DNA from: Desmodus rotundus
Lineage: Eukaryota; Chordata; Mammalia; Chiroptera; Phyllostomidae
NCBI RefSeq assembly: GCF_022682495.2
Contig: NC_071391.1
Location: 83,476,154 to 83,540,153, forward strand
DNA: 64,000 nucleotides
Direction: 5' to 3'
The notes under the pieces were generated by a model that was not told where the DNA came from, made no database searches, and saw only the letters and a list, made by a program, of their open reading frames with translations. A program made the position numbers and the translations under genes. Below are positions 32,050 through 44,209 of the stretch, piece after piece (the first letter of the stretch is position 1; every line of letters begins with the position of its first letter).

Positions 32050-32280
32050 CACCTCCACTTCTCTCCTCCAGCCTCCTAATGGGACTTCAGTGCTTGCTTC
32101 CCCCATAAAACTGCCCCTGTCAAGATCCCATAACCTCACATTGCCATGTGCAATATCCCTCCCTGGTCCCCGCAGCATCCACTCAGCAGCTCTCTCCTTT
32201 CATGAATTGTTTTCTCCTCAGTCTCCTTTTCTGGCTCCCACTCCTGCTTGTCTCCATCTCCAATCTCTGAAATGATTTAT
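32050..32280 (+). repeat. L2 LINE fragment
   Basis: catgaattgttttctcctca-gtctccttttctggctccca (32201-32240) corresponds to the L2 reverse-transcriptase region in sense orientation; preceding pyrimidine-rich sequence agrees. Confidence 0.5.
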
Positions 32281-32549
32281 TTGTCCCAATGGTTTAATGC
32301 CACCTGGATGCTGGGACTCCTTGACTGCTTCTCTGCGTTGCAAATTTGAATGCCCAGCAACAGCAACATGGTATCTCTGGAGAGCACACCCCTGGCCTGA
32401 GGTTTCTTAATGCAATCCAGACTACTGTACTAATCATCATTCAACTAATTTAAACAGTATGACCAGGTTCAAGTAGCTTTCTGCTGTTCTTTATATTGCC
32501 TTTGCTTATTTCTCACTCCTTTGATTTCCTGCCTGATTATATAATGATT
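32281..32549. other. Spacer
   Basis: No gene or repeat recognised. Confidence 0.4.
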
Positions 32550-32815
32550 AATGATGATAATAACAGCAACTAAGAGTTTCTTATTTCTTACTCTGTGCCA
32601 GGCACTGTGCCAAACACCTTGTATGCATCGTTCCATTAGACATTCATAGCAACCTGGTGAGAAGATATTCTTATCCCCATTTTACAGCTCAGAACATTCA
32701 GGCTTAGAGGGATTAAAGTGTTTGTATAGGTCACATGATTGGAAACAGCAGAGGCAGAATTAAAATCCTGTATTGCCTCACTTCAGAGCCCAAATTCTCA
32801 ACCCTCTCCTAACTG
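32550..32815 (-). repeat. MIR SINE
   Basis: gatgataataacagcaact, ctctgtgccaggcactgtgc, cttatccccattttacagct, gaggcagaattaaaatcctg follow antisense MIR over nearly its full length. Confidence 0.85.
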
Positions 32816-33547
32816 CCCCTTCTTATTAATCCACACTGCATCCACAACCAATTAGGTGCCAAAGCAGCTTGTTGAGGTCACTGGTGCCCCCGCCAGGCCT
32901 GCTATGTCCTGGAGCCTCAGAGTCTTGGTGGGCAAGTTCCAGTACATGTCTTTACATCATAGATATCAGACAGACTAATGAAATAAATTTTGTTTCCTGA
33001 CCAACTAAGTGCAATTGATGCTGAAGAGAAGGGGTAGAGGGCAATTACTAGGAGGATTTAGAAGGAGAAAGCCCAGGTCCCATGGGGGTTGAGCCTTATT
33101 TCACCAGAAACAGTTTATCCAGGTCTGCAGCATCAGAGCAACCAAATGTAATCAGATGTCTTTTAAACTGAGTGAGGTGACAACCCCGAGAAGGCAGAGG
33201 ACTTGGGCTAAGATGGAAATCTCATCTTCAGATCTCTTCCTTTTCTTGGGCATAATTAGAGAAATTTGCATGTAGGCCATATTCGAGAACTCCCAATCCA
33301 TAAGATATAATCATGGCACATCTCTGGGCCTCATTACCATGATTTTCAATCTGGGTTCTATGGAGCCCTGGGGTTCCATGGGCTCTTGGGGCCTAGAAAG
33401 CCCAGGGCTTCAATGGAAGTATCCCTGGTTATCTCTTACATTGGGGTTTCATATAAGATTTCATAATCAAAAATTAAGATGAATAAAAAGAAAGGAATTA
33501 AAAGGAATTAAAGAATTAAAAAGAATTTTACTAATTACCATCTTTAA
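32816..33547. other. Unassigned sequence with A-rich stretch
   Basis: 33474-33530 is an AAGGAATTAA-type A-rich repeat. AGCCCTGGG/CCCAGGGCT (about 33364-33411) form a 9-bp inverted repeat. No gene. Confidence 0.45.
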
Positions 33548-33668
33548 GACTTTCTCCTCAGTAAAATAGAGATGATAGTATCTAGAGCTCTAGACTGTAG
33601 TGAGAAGTGAAATCATGTGTGAATAGTCCTAGTGCAGTGCCTGTCATGAAATAAATGTTTACTAAACC
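33548..33668 (+). repeat. MIR SINE 3' part
   Basis: tcctcagtaaaatagagatg-atagtat, agtgcagtgcctgtcatgaa-ataaatgtttactaaa match the MIR 3' half. Confidence 0.65.
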
Positions 33669-35621
33669 CATTCCTTTGTCTCCTCCTCTGTGACATTCTG
33701 CCACCCAAACAGCAAAAATGACTGAGGGTTTTAATGTATGGTGACTTCCTCTAAATAAACTATGTTTCCATGGTATCTCTCACTATCAATCCAATAAGGT
33801 AGAAACATCTAATATAATAATCCGAAAAACCTTTGACTGCCCCATGCTGCCATCACCAAGCTCTGCCTCTGCTGCGCCCTGAGCCTGACTCTTCGAGGCA
33901 TTGTTGAGGGCCTTACCGACTCTTCTCCAATGTTCCTCCAGGTGAGGAAGCAGGTCTGGTAGCTCCCCAAAGCCAACAGCAGCACATATAGAAATAGCCC
34001 AGCAGAAAAAACAAACAGTGAGGCTATTAGAGATGAATACCATGACAGCAAGAGGACTAAAAGTCAATCTTTGTCACCGAAAGAAGAGTCAGAGCAACCA
34101 GAAAGCAGGTGCAGACATAGATTACCACTCCATGAAATTGTTATCAGTAGCCTCTGTTTAAGGAGGAAGGAGAGTGTGTAATGTGTTTTTGAAAAATGTC
34201 TACTAAGAATGATTAATATTTTTAAGAAACGAGTTTGGCTCTTGAAAGGATAGGTTTCAGTTATCTGTCTAGTTTGCGTAAATTCTGACATTGCTCAAAT
34301 AAATGAGGCTTTATTGTACTTAAACTCAGTTTCTAAACTTGTGGGTCTGTTTTAAGGAACGGGGTGAATGGGAACGAGACTATTGATAGGTCTCAGTCTG
34401 CAGGAAAGCTCCCTAGCAAAGCCTAGGAATTGGGGCCACCCTCTGGAACCAAGGAAGGGGAAAAGAAGGGAAAAGAGACATCCAAGCTTGAAGTAGCAGA
34501 TGGTTAGATACAGAGCAAAGTGAGATTCATTAGGTTTTATGTATCTTCAGTGAACAGAGAGGGAGAAAAGGAACAAGTGTCAAGTTACCCATTTAATGAT
34601 TTTAAAAACTCTCTTCACATGGTTGCAGCTGAGCAGATCATTTATCCACAGGTGCGAAATCCCCACTGAGCAAGAGCTTCAGGACAACGATCCATTTATG
34701 AGAAATGCTGAGGGTGTTTGGGTCAAAATGTGTTCTCAGACATCCCAAGAGCTGAAGGAGAAGAACTGAACCCAACACTGCCATGGAGCCTCCCAACTCA
34801 AGGTGTGGAAATCCACCAGCTTTCTCCTGGACTTCAGAGGGAGTAGTTCTGGCTTCCAGGGGTTCCAGGAAAACTGTCACATCACATAGACAAAACACTT
34901 GTCCTTTGCTGGGGACATTGGGACAGTGATTCTTCTTTGATTAGGATCCCACCCAGTGAAAATCCAATGAGGGCTGCTGGGAAGGGGGACCCAAAGGTGT
35001 GAACATAAAAGATTTACATTCAGTTTCAGGAGAGTCCCACTCCTCTTGAAGCTCTAGTCAAGAAAAGCAGCATCACAGCCTTTCCAAGTCTTCTTGGCTT
35101 TCATTCTCACCCAGCTCTCTTATTCCTTGCCTGCCCATGTTAAACATCTCTCCAGCCCAGCCTCCTTCCTGGGAGCCCCTGGCCACCATCCTGTGTTCCA
35201 GGACTCTGAACTGCTCAGTAGGAATGTTCTATAGAGACATCCCAAGGGACCTTTTCCTCACACTTCCTTGATTGGCTTCTGCAGATGCTTGGTTCCCTTC
35301 TGACAAGGAATAAGCCATTCTTGAGGAATTGGTCTAAGCCCCGCACACTCAGGGTCCCCAGAATCCCTGGGAGACCCCAACTCACAGCAAGCTCTCCCAT
35401 TTCCTCCTGCAGAAGGATGCTCCTCTCTCCAGCTTCAGCTCTTCCTGCCACTCCCAAATAAAACCAGGTGCCTGAATCCTTGTTGAACCTCTGGCGTTCA
35501 GCCCTTCTCTTTTTCCTTGGTATCAGCAGGCCTCAACCTCACTAATGAGGGATATCACAAGTAATCTGTTATCAGAAGTAAATACCAACATTTGCAAATT
35601 GTTTACTTTCTCATAAGTTTA
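33669..35621. other. Unassigned sequence, no proven gene
   Basis: About 2 kb without recognised repeats. It contains a minus-strand frame (33786-34067) with a hydrophobic segment, discussed as a finding, and several shorter frames. No exon could be supported. Confidence 0.4.
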
Positions 35622-35885
35622 GGGAAGCAGAATGGCAAAGTTTATTGCCAGCAGGCTCTTTGGAGTCAAACATTCTGACATCTGGCTCCACCGCTAACTG
35701 TTTTTGTGACTTCGGGCAATTTGCTTCATCATTTTAACCTCAATATACCTGTGTGTGAAATGGAATAATAACAGTACCTACATCCTAAAGGTTGTTGTCA
35801 GGATTCAGTGAGACAAGATATGCCAAGTGCTTAGTTTAATGTCTAGCATACAAAAAACTAATAATAAATGTTTGCTAAAATTATT
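35622..35885 (+). repeat. MIR SINE, nearly full length
   Basis: aagcagaatggcaaagttta, ttggagtcaaacattctgac, ctaactgtttttgtgacttc-gggcaatttgcttc, gtgaaatggaataataacag, aaggttgttgtcaggattca and aataataaatgtttgctaaa follow MIR head to tail. Confidence 0.85.
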
Positions 35886-37464
35886 TGTATTTATATGTGA
35901 AATTGTACACAGAAATAAACCCAAGAGGTTTCTTGTAATGACTATACCCTCTCTTCCTTTTACTCTGACAGACATTCCTGCAGCGAGGAGAGGAAAAGGT
36001 GAGATTGCTGGCTGTACAGAAAAAAAATCATATGTAACAGCAGCTTATTTTATATTTTTGTCACATCTACAAGTGAGTTGTCATCACTGATGTGCTAATA
36101 ATATTTGTGGTGGTTACAACTTATTATAATGCCTTGTTTCCCCACAAAATAAATATCAATGTGTGTGTTTACCTATCTTTCCCCCACGTTTTGGTGATGC
36201 TACAGTGTATGTCTCAGGCACAAGCCTCATCTGTCAAGGATGTCAGGGCAGATGGAAGCTGACACCAGTATCACCCAGGTAGTCTGGGGATCCCTGTGTA
36301 ACACCTGAGCCATGAGGTCCTAAAGACACTCAGGAGACTCAGGACTGTACAGGCAGCTCTGCCCCTGTCCTGGCAGAGTCCAATCGTCTTGTCACTTCCC
36401 CCCTGATGAATATGGAAGAGCCTCACTCAGCCTGATTGCAGTGGGGCTTTGTTTCTCCTCACCACTCTCCTGCTCTCTGATCAGATGGCGCTCTTCTCAT
36501 TATTATTATTCCCTCTGTGTTGACAAGTATTTAAACACTTCATAGGAGAAAAGGAAGAAGGGGTGGGGGTTGGAGGGGAATCTTTTCTTTGAATACAGGG
36601 TGTTCGTTTTTTTCAGGTTAGCAAATAAATGACTACAAGTATGTAATTAAAACTAATAAGTTAATTAGAGAACATTTAGATCTTTCTGGAAAAAAATGAA
36701 AGCCAACGACAATCTCCTTCTGAGACAAACTTGGAGTACAATAAACAACCCTGGGTGGAGGAATGGCGCCCTTACAGTTCACTCTGTCCCTTCCTTAGCT
36801 CCACAGTTACTGCCAGTAGCTGGGGAACAGGGCCAGACATGGCCTCAAAAACGAAGACAGGGAGGAGGACTCTGGGGAGCGAAGCCAGGGCTCCCTCTGG
36901 GAGGCTGAACAGCTGCTTCAGGAGACATGGGGAGTCAGGGGCAGCAGTGCTCTCATTCTCCGGCCCCCACATTATCTCTCAGAGCTCAGGCGCTCTCTCT
37001 TTCTCTCTCTCTCTCTCTCTCACTCCTCTTTTCTGCTCAGCTGTAACTGTCACTCAGCCTATGCCAATCTCTCTGTCCTACAGACAATGGGATTTCAGAG
37101 AGTGTCTGTGTCATGACATTATCTGTTGGTGGAGTCAGGGGACAGGAGATGGGGAGTGGCCAGAAGAAGCAAAGGGCATCAGAGAAGTCATGTCCACTTC
37201 AGCAAGCTGGTCCTCTCAGGCAGGAAGTGCTCCTGCTGACCTGGAGGAGTGCTCCCCCATCTCAGAACTCTCAACTCATCTCTGATTCTGTTCACTGAGC
37301 CAAGTATGTGTAGGATGCAATGGGATGGGGATATGTGTGTTGTGCTTAATCAGCCTGGGCTGGTGCAGGGCCCAAAGCTAGGCAAGGTGGAGAGAAACCC
37401 AGCCAGCCCTCTGTTCTTTCTGGTGCAGTGGAAGCGAAGCTCAGGACATGCTGGTCTCTGAGGA
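35886..37464. other. Unassigned sequence, no gene seen
   Basis: The right half (36700-37460) is GC-richer and contains a 184-codon frame (36731-37285), but it runs through a CT microsatellite (36988-37022), lacks any family motif and overlaps frames in other phases; I do not call it a gene. Confidence 0.45.
36988..37022. repeat. (CT)n microsatellite
   Basis: ctctctctttctctctctct continuing as CT repeats, with one TTT interruption. Confidence 0.9.
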
Positions 37465-37918
37465 TGGACAATGGAAGTCTGGGGTTGAATTATGTCCCCC
37501 CAAAAGATATCTTGGAGTCCTAATTCTCAGAACCTCGGAACGTGAACTTATTGGGAAATGAGGATGTTGCAGATAAGATAGAATTAGTTAAGATGATGTC
37601 ATACTGAAGTAGGGTGGGCCCTAAATCCAATATGACTAGTGTCCTCAGAAGAAAAGGAGAAGCGACAGAGCAGATGACCATGTAATGATGGAGGCAGAGA
37701 CTGGAGTGATTTCTGTCACAAGCCAAGGAATGCCTGGGGCTAGCAGACGCTAGAAGAAGCACAGAAGGAGCTTCTACTAGAGAATTCCAAAGGAACATGA
37801 TCCTTCCAAATCATTAATTTTAAAATCTAGCCTCCAAACTGTGAGAGAGTAAATTTCTGCTGTTTTAAGCCACTCAGGTTATGGTTCTTTGTATGGCATC
37901 TCTAGGAAACTAACACAT
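37465..37918 (+). repeat. MaLR (MLT1-like) LTR
   Basis: gttgaattatgtccccccaa, aagtagggtgggccctaaat-ccaatatgac, gtgtcctcagaagaaaagga, ctccaaactgtgagagagta-aatttctgctgttttaagcc and ctctaggaaactaacac match the ERVL-MaLR LTR pattern in order, with a poly(A)-signal-like aaatttctg region. Solo, no internal sequence. Confidence 0.85.
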
Positions 37919-38229
37919 GGCTCTCAGTAGCCATCTTGACTCTTTCACTGGTAAAAGCTGAGATTCAGTCTGGGAATGAAATCATAAGTCAAATTCCTGG
38001 AAGGAATTAAGCAGGTCTCAGAGTGATGACACAAGCTATGGTACCATGGAAAGTTCAAAAGCCAGACACCTGTCCTACCCCCACCTTAGGGTCTCTCACT
38101 GCCCACTTTGACAGTCAGTAGAGATTCCTTATGTCCTGAGATGGACAATGTGAAGTGTAAACAAGAGAGTCTATGTCAGGGGCTTGAAGAACAGGAGAAA
38201 TTAAATCTTTCTTTCACTGTCTCATTTTT
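37919..38229. other. Spacer, no gene seen
   Basis: Nothing recognised. Confidence 0.45.
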
Positions 38230-38330
38230 GTTAATAATAATAGCAATACCTATCATTTATTGAAGCTTATTATGTACCAGGCATTGTGTCAAATACTTTA
38301 TAAGAATTCTCTCATGTGTGGCCATCCTTA
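38230..38330 (-). repeat. MIR fragment
   Basis: taataataatagcaatacct-atcatttattgaagcttatt-atgtaccaggcattgtgtca is the antisense 3' part of MIR. Confidence 0.65.
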
Positions 38331-39111
38331 AATAAGCCCTGCAGCTTCTGGGGGTGTCCGCACAAGAAGATGCCTTCCTTTTGTACCCACCCAGCATGTC
38401 AAGGTTGAGGAAAATGAGTGAGGGGTGGCTACTTTCCAAAGCCTGACATAGGACTCTAGAATTACAACTTATATCACCACTATTTCCCTTCATATCTGTC
38501 CATTTATTCACCTTAGTTCTCCGTTTCTACAAAATAGGGGTTTTTGAAAAATTTTTTTAGTTGGTGCTACTTTTACAAGATCACAGCAAACAAACAAAAA
38601 AGCTACTTTGCATGAAAGAAGGTGCAGAAAGGACTAGAAAAGTACCTGGGACCTGAAGTACAGTTAGGCCAGGTCAGCTGTTCAAATCCTATTAAAAAAA
38701 TGATATAAGAACAGAACTCCTCTCCAGGGACCCCTACATGAATAAAGAGGGGGATGGGGCAGGAAGCACAGGAAAAGTCTGTGATAAATGGCAAACCAAT
38801 GTCCCCACCTGCCTCTGCTTCTACAAGAGCAGTGACCCAAGGAGAAGAGAGGTGGCAGGAAGATAGAGGAAAACTTTCATACCAGTCATTGCCCTTGCTT
38901 ACCACACACTGAGGTTGTCACCTGCCAAAGCCTGTCCAGTGCAGGGACAATTCAGGGAGTGAAGAGAGCTAACATTTCATGGAAACTGGGCTAGAAAAAT
39001 AGGCTAGCTGTTGATTTTCCAGTGCACGGAATTAAACCTCATGGAATGGCATCTATCCCCCCACAAAGCATCTGCCTCCACAGTGATGACACTTCCTCCT
39101 CCTCCTCTCAT
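38331..39111. other. Unassigned sequence, no gene seen
   Basis: No repeat or gene recognised; frames up to 100 codons on the minus strand lack family features. Confidence 0.45.
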
Positions 39112-39235
39112 GGGTCTGTAAGCCCAGTGCTGCCCTAGGGCTGTGATCTGGGCCAAGTCACTTAACCTTGCAGCCAAGGTTTTCCTTATCTTCAAAATGT
39201 AAAATGTGAAGCAAAAAAAATGTAGATTGTATTTG
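39112..39235 (+). repeat. MIR fragment
   Basis: gatctgggccaagtcactta-acctt then ttttccttatcttcaaaatg is MIR core and 3' half. Confidence 0.6.
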
Positions 39236-40099
39236 AATTTTGAGGACAAATGAAATAATCCTATTCATGTAAGATCAAAATTGTATAAAGAATTACTCTG
39301 AAGTGCAAATTGTTAGCATCTACAATATGTAAACAGTAATTATTATCACTGTAGACTCCCAAATATTTCTGGGGCTCCTAGAACAGTAAGTAACATATCT
39401 AAGCTGTGAAGGGTGGGAGAGCCATTCTTTCTAATGGCCAGACCTTACTGATTTGTCAGCCCAGCCAGTAACCTACATTTTCAACTTGCAGAAAAAGGAA
39501 AATACAGGTCGAACCCCAGGAGGGAAACGAAAGGAAAATAGAAGCAAGGGAAATGGCTAGAATCTCAGCTACGTGGTTTGATTTTATGCATTCAGTTAAA
39601 GCTGTCAAGTCCATGGAGCAGATATATCAATAGTTGTTTTGTTTGCCCAACAGAAAGAAATTGTGTTAGACTCTACTGACCCGTAGCTAATCCCCTTCCC
39701 AGCAGGTCTAGAAAAGGTCTGTTTGCTCAGGCTGTGAGCAGTTTCTGTACCTTAAGGGACTAGACCAGAGCAAGCTCAAGGCAGTCGGCCCCCTCTCCCA
39801 ACGAGAAAGTAGGCAGGAAATGCCAAAAGATAAGGAGTTCACTAGGCACTCTTGCTGCTTGGGGAGCCAATCACAGTAGTCCATTCAAATAGATAGCCAA
39901 TTACATCTCTCGGCAGGACAGGGACCAATCATCTTGCTTCCCCGTCTAGGCTCTTTCATTCCTAACCTCCTGCATCTGGGAGCTTGTTTACTACCGCTGG
40001 AGAGGAGGATTGCTGAGAGCCCCAAGCCAGCTCAACTTAAGAGCAGACTGGCAGAAGGCTGTGGCAGAGATACGGATGCAAAACACCCAAGACAGAGCT
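39236..40099. other. Unassigned sequence with CCAAT-box cluster
   Basis: No open frame. From 39650 the sequence is GC-richer than its surroundings and holds the CCAAT cluster described separately. It could be unique DNA or an unrecognised LTR. Confidence 0.45.
39867..39929 (+). promoter_or_regulatory. Three evenly spaced CCAAT boxes
   Basis: agccaatcac, agccaattac and gaccaatcat place CCAAT at 39867-39871, 39897-39901 and 39925-39929, same strand, 30 and 28 bases apart. Such spacing is usual for NF-Y-bound promoters and some LTRs. No TATA box or gene follows, so promoter function is only a possibility. Confidence 0.4.
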
Positions 40100-40350
40100 T
40101 TGCTCCAATCCATCAACACCACAAACATTTGTTTACTGGTAACTACTCCATGCCAGGCACTAGGAATAACAGGAACATAATCCCTACCCTCCAAGACCTC
40201 AGAGTCTAATGGAGGAGACAGAAGTAAACAAATACAGTCCTCGCATTCACATGGTGAGAGCCAAGCCAAAAGCACAAGGTGCTGTGAGAGCAGGCAGCAC
40301 CATAGGGTAGAGCATCAGGAAGCCCTCCAAGAGGCCTCTTATAGCCCAGA
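40100..40350 (-). repeat. L2 LINE fragment
   Basis: aaacatttgtttactggtaa-ctactccatgccaggcacta, ctccaagacctcagagtcta and atggaggagacagaagtaaa are antisense L2. Confidence 0.7.
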
Positions 40351-40394
40351 AAGGACATGCACATGTAGCTGGAGGCCCTCCCCACACCATACCC

Positions 40395-40772
40395 ATATGT
40401 ATTTTATTGCAAGAGCTGCCATAACAAAGTACCACAGACTGGGTGGCTTAAACAACAGAAATTTATTTTCTCATACTTCTGGACGCTAGCAGTCTGAGAT
40501 CACCATGTCAGCAGGGTTAGCCTCTCTCCTTAGGTTTGGATGGCCACCTTCTCCCTGTGTCTTCACATGGTCTTTCCTCTCTACTCATATCTTTGTTCAA
40601 CAAAAGATATGGTATCTTCCTATAAAGACACCAATCCTATTGGATTATGGCTCACCCTAAAGGCTCATTTTACCTCTTTAAAGACTCCACCTCCAAATAC
40701 AGTCACATTCTAACTGGGGGGTAGAACTACCACATATGAATTTTGGGAGGGGCAATTCAGCTCATAACACCA
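40395..40772 (-). repeat. MaLR (MLT1-like) LTR
   Basis: agctgccataacaaagtacc-acagactgggtggcttaaac-aacagaaatttattttctca…ctccctgtgtcttcacatgg…ctttaaagactccacctcca-aatacagtcacattct…aattcagctcataaca: the reverse complement of the same LTR type as 37465-37918. Confidence 0.85.
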
Positions 40773-41279
40773 TCATTTCCCACTATTGTGAAGCCCCTAT
40801 GTAGCCACTTTCTCCCTCAAAGTATACAGTGACCTGGGGTTTCTGCCCTCTAAATCTCCTATATTAAGTGCCTGGTTGACTCAGACTTGGACCCACTCCT
40901 GTAAGATGAGAGGGATGAGAAAACCCACTTTTGTTTCTTGAAGCAAATGCCTTATCACTTCATCTTTTCCTCAAGAAGCTGCATGTCCATTAGAATCTTG
41001 GAACAATCTCTTTCCACACCCCTGTTCACTGGCCTCATGCCCACAATATTCGGTTCAGTCACTTTATCTGCACTAAGGGCTGGAGTTTCCTTTAAACCTG
41101 GCAGGGAGAGAGCAGTGAAGTGCCATCCATCATACAGGCCAGCCTGAAGGCCTGAATCTCCTGGGGCGGGGGTCGGGTATCCTGAATCTACTGCCATGGA
41201 ACCAGAGGGAGTATTCTGTGATCGCGGAGACCATAAGGCAACACAGCAGGATTCGGCACAGTCTGCTTAAAGGTGTGGG
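40773..41279. other. Unassigned sequence, no gene seen
   Basis: Nothing recognised. Confidence 0.45.
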
Positions 41280-42375
41280 AAGCATCTGGTCTTCATTCCA
41301 CTGCTCAAAGTGGCAAAGCTCTATTAAGCATTCACTACATGTCAGTCATTGACATTGTGCTAGGAGCCAAAGAGAGAGATGAGTGGGTCACCCTCTGGTC
41401 CTCAAGGGCCTTACAATCTCCTGGGGAAGACTATACAGATAATCCAACACAGGACTATGTTCTAGTTATAGGCATGGGGCTCAGGGAACAGAGAATCAGG
41501 ACACCTGGCTCTGCTTGGGAGTTCAGAGGGGTTTCCAGTTGGAGCTGATGCCTGAACGGAGTCTGGAGGGATCCGTGGGGTTGGGCCACAGATAGAGTAG
41601 CCAGTGAGGAGAGCAGGTTGGTCCAATCAGAGAGTCTAAAGGGAAAGGGGGGTGGGTGAAGCATCAGGTAGGTGGGAAGAATCTCACGCACCCCAGTGTT
41701 GCTGGAGACTAAAATGTGAGGAAGACAGTGTCAGGATTTGGGATCAAAGAGATGGCCAGGGACCAGATTATACGGGAATATGTAAACCAGGCTAAGTGGC
41801 TGCGACATTTCCTGAGTTTTCAAATTGTGTCTGTGGGAGCACTGGGGCTCTTTTGTGCTGTCTTGGGATAAGGAGCAAGACTGAGCAAGCATAACACTCA
41901 TCATAGCATCTTGGCTCTTACCTCTTTTATATATTGAGGTTATTTGAAAAAAAATTCTAAAGCTTAAAAAATCAGCAACTACTATTGTTTTAGCCAATAG
42001 AGAGCCCTTCTACAGTTCTAAGCGAGGATAGTATGGTGGTAGTGTGGTGTCTAAAACTGAGGGACACAGGCCTGGAGGGCAGAGGACAGGCTAGGAGACT
42101 AATGCAATAATCTAACAAAGAGAAACAAGAAGGAGTTATGAGATTAGAGAAGGGATTAGGAAGTGAAACTGATGGGACTTGCCAGTTGATTTAACATGGA
42201 GGGTGAGTGAGAGGGAAGTATCTAGAATGAATTCTGGGTTTATGGCTCAGGTCACTGGTAAGGGGAATGAAGGAGACGGAGCTCATTTGAGCAGGTGAGA
42301 CCGTCAGCATGTCGGCCATGTGGATTCCAATGTGCCAATGGGACATCCAGGTGGTGCCGTCCAGGCAGCCATTAG
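41280..42375 (-). repeat. L2 LINE copy
   Basis: ctattaagcattcactacat, tcctcaagggccttacaatc, agggaccagattatacggga, gacttgccagttgatttaac, ctgggtttatggctcaggtc and caatgggacatccaggtgg are antisense L2 landmarks over about 1.1 kb. Confidence 0.7.
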
Positions 42376-44011
42376 ATTGAGTCAATACTTCTATATCCTA
42401 GTCTGAATATAGTGCCTTGCATATGGTAGATAGGTGCCATAAATGCATACTTTTTTATTTTCAAATTTACAGATAAAGTCTTTAAGATTCTCTATAATCT
42501 CTTCTAGATCTACTTCTCAATCAGATCCGCTTGTTCTTCTCAAAAGTAATGGGGTTGTACTCTAAATATATTTGTACTTTTTTTATGCTCCAGGTTCTTA
42601 CATTAAAGATGTACTGCATTTGTAATGGGGAGGGGGTGCAGAATAAATATTGTTTTGAGCAAAGGAAAAAAAAAGTGTCTCGACTCAGAATAGGCTGATC
42701 TGTTCTGTCTGTGAAGACTCTGCTCAGCCAGATTGGTTTCTTCATTGTCCCCCAAAACACATCTCTTTAAAGCTTCTGGAATAGATAGAGAAGTGATGGC
42801 GATATAGAATTGCTGTCTTCCACATGGGATTCATATAAAATGCAATGAAAGGTATGATATATGACACTGTCCCTCCATCTGCTAATGCTCTTCTCTCATT
42901 CCTTCTATCTATTCTATGTGACTTGACCATACCAGACCCCAGTTCTCATTCCACTTTTCTATTCTACTCCCCCTAGGAGGGCAAATTATAAGTTAGTTTG
43001 TTTGTAGAAAGTGTCAATGAATTTTGTGGTGAACAAAATCATTCTTTAGAGCAACCCCTTCTCCAGGTTCCATTTTCCTAGGCTCACCATCTGGGCAGCC
43101 CAGTCCATGTGGCATGGGGAACATTTGCCCTTGTCTGGACAGAAGGGGAGTGCTGACCCACGAAGTCCCACACCCCCATCACAGTGCTGGATATTCTCAG
43201 GGTGCCAGGACACCTTGTTCTGGGTCAGAGGCATCTAGTTCACCAAAAAGTCCTGGACCAAGATAGCCCATCTGTCTGTACAGCTATGTTAAGGTCTGTT
43301 TCTAACCTGTTTGGTGTTTCTTTGTTACATCTCAGTATTACTGGATTTCCATTGCACACATGTGCTCAGCTTGCTTTCCTCATGCCTTATTTTCAGTCTC
43401 TCCCTTATCCCAGATGGATTCTAATTCTCCAGCCCTGGGCAAATGCGTAGCAACAGAGCCCAGGAGCCCAGGGCCTCTTTCCAACTCTCCCAGCAGCACA
43501 TTTCCTTTCACAGAGTAGTGAAAAGTAACTACTCCTCTTCGATGAGTAGTTACGGCTCTGTTCCCTGAAGACAAACATTGAGGGTAACTCTCAGTTCCAC
43601 AACCGTGGCTGGTGGCTCTTCCCCAGTCCCACTCTCCCCTCTTAGTTTCTTCACTTTTCAGGTTGTTCAGGGAACCCCAAATGACTCCAGCATAGATGGC
43701 TGCCTCTTTAGGGGCAATCAAGACGGTCAGCTCATCTTTTCCATATGCTGTCTTACATGAGGTCAATAGGGATTTTTTTCTACCCCTCTCAAATATAAAA
43801 ATATTTGTATAGCCTACATGGTATACTTGTAAAATACACATGAGGCCTGATAAATTTGTTTATTGTAGTACTAAAATGATATCTTTCGTTTAATTAAAGT
43901 AGCCATATGCTGCAGTGCAAATCATTCTTATTCATTAGAATCCAAAAATGTGTTTATATATGTATATATATGAACAGCCAGCATCAGTTAGGATGAATAT
44001 AATCAGATCAA
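42376..44011. other. Unassigned sequence, no gene seen
   Basis: 1.6 kb with no recognised repeat. Frames up to 153 codons (43380-43841, minus) have no family features. A perfect hairpin lies at 43525-43553. Confidence 0.45.
43525..43553. repeat. Perfect 10-bp hairpin
   Basis: GTAACTACTC and GAGTAGTTAC separated by nine bases (ctcttcgat). Not followed by a T-run, so not a terminator; function unknown. Confidence 0.85.
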
Positions 44012-44156
44012 TTTTTTAAAGTGATTTTTAGAGAGAGAGAGAGAAAAACATCAATTCATTCCCTCCCATATCTACCCTGACTAGGAACCGAACCTATAAC
44101 CTTTTTGGTGTACAAGAGAACACTACAACCAAATGAACCACCTGGCCAGGGCTTGA
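44012..44156 (-). repeat. VES SINE, decayed
   Basis: tttttagagagagagagaga, aaaacatcaattcattccct, taccctgactaggaaccgaa-cc and the head ctggccagggc (44142-44152) in antisense order. Confidence 0.8.
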
Positions 44157-44209
44157 GGACATAACTGCACTAAAAATGGGCTTCATGTCTCACCCTGAAG
44201 AACACCAAA

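Noticed and set aside
36731..37285. 184-codon plus-strand frame in GC-richer DNA
   Set aside because: It runs through a CT microsatellite, has no family motif or hydrophobic/coiled pattern, and frames of similar length exist in other phases nearby. Most likely chance.
39510..39550. GAAA-rich stretch (gggaaacgaaaggaaaat) as an interferon response element
   Set aside because: GAAA cores are separated by one base, not the two required by IRF/ISRE sites.
43380..43841. 153-codon minus-strand frame
   Set aside because: No recognised domain, composition like surroundings, no supporting splice signals.
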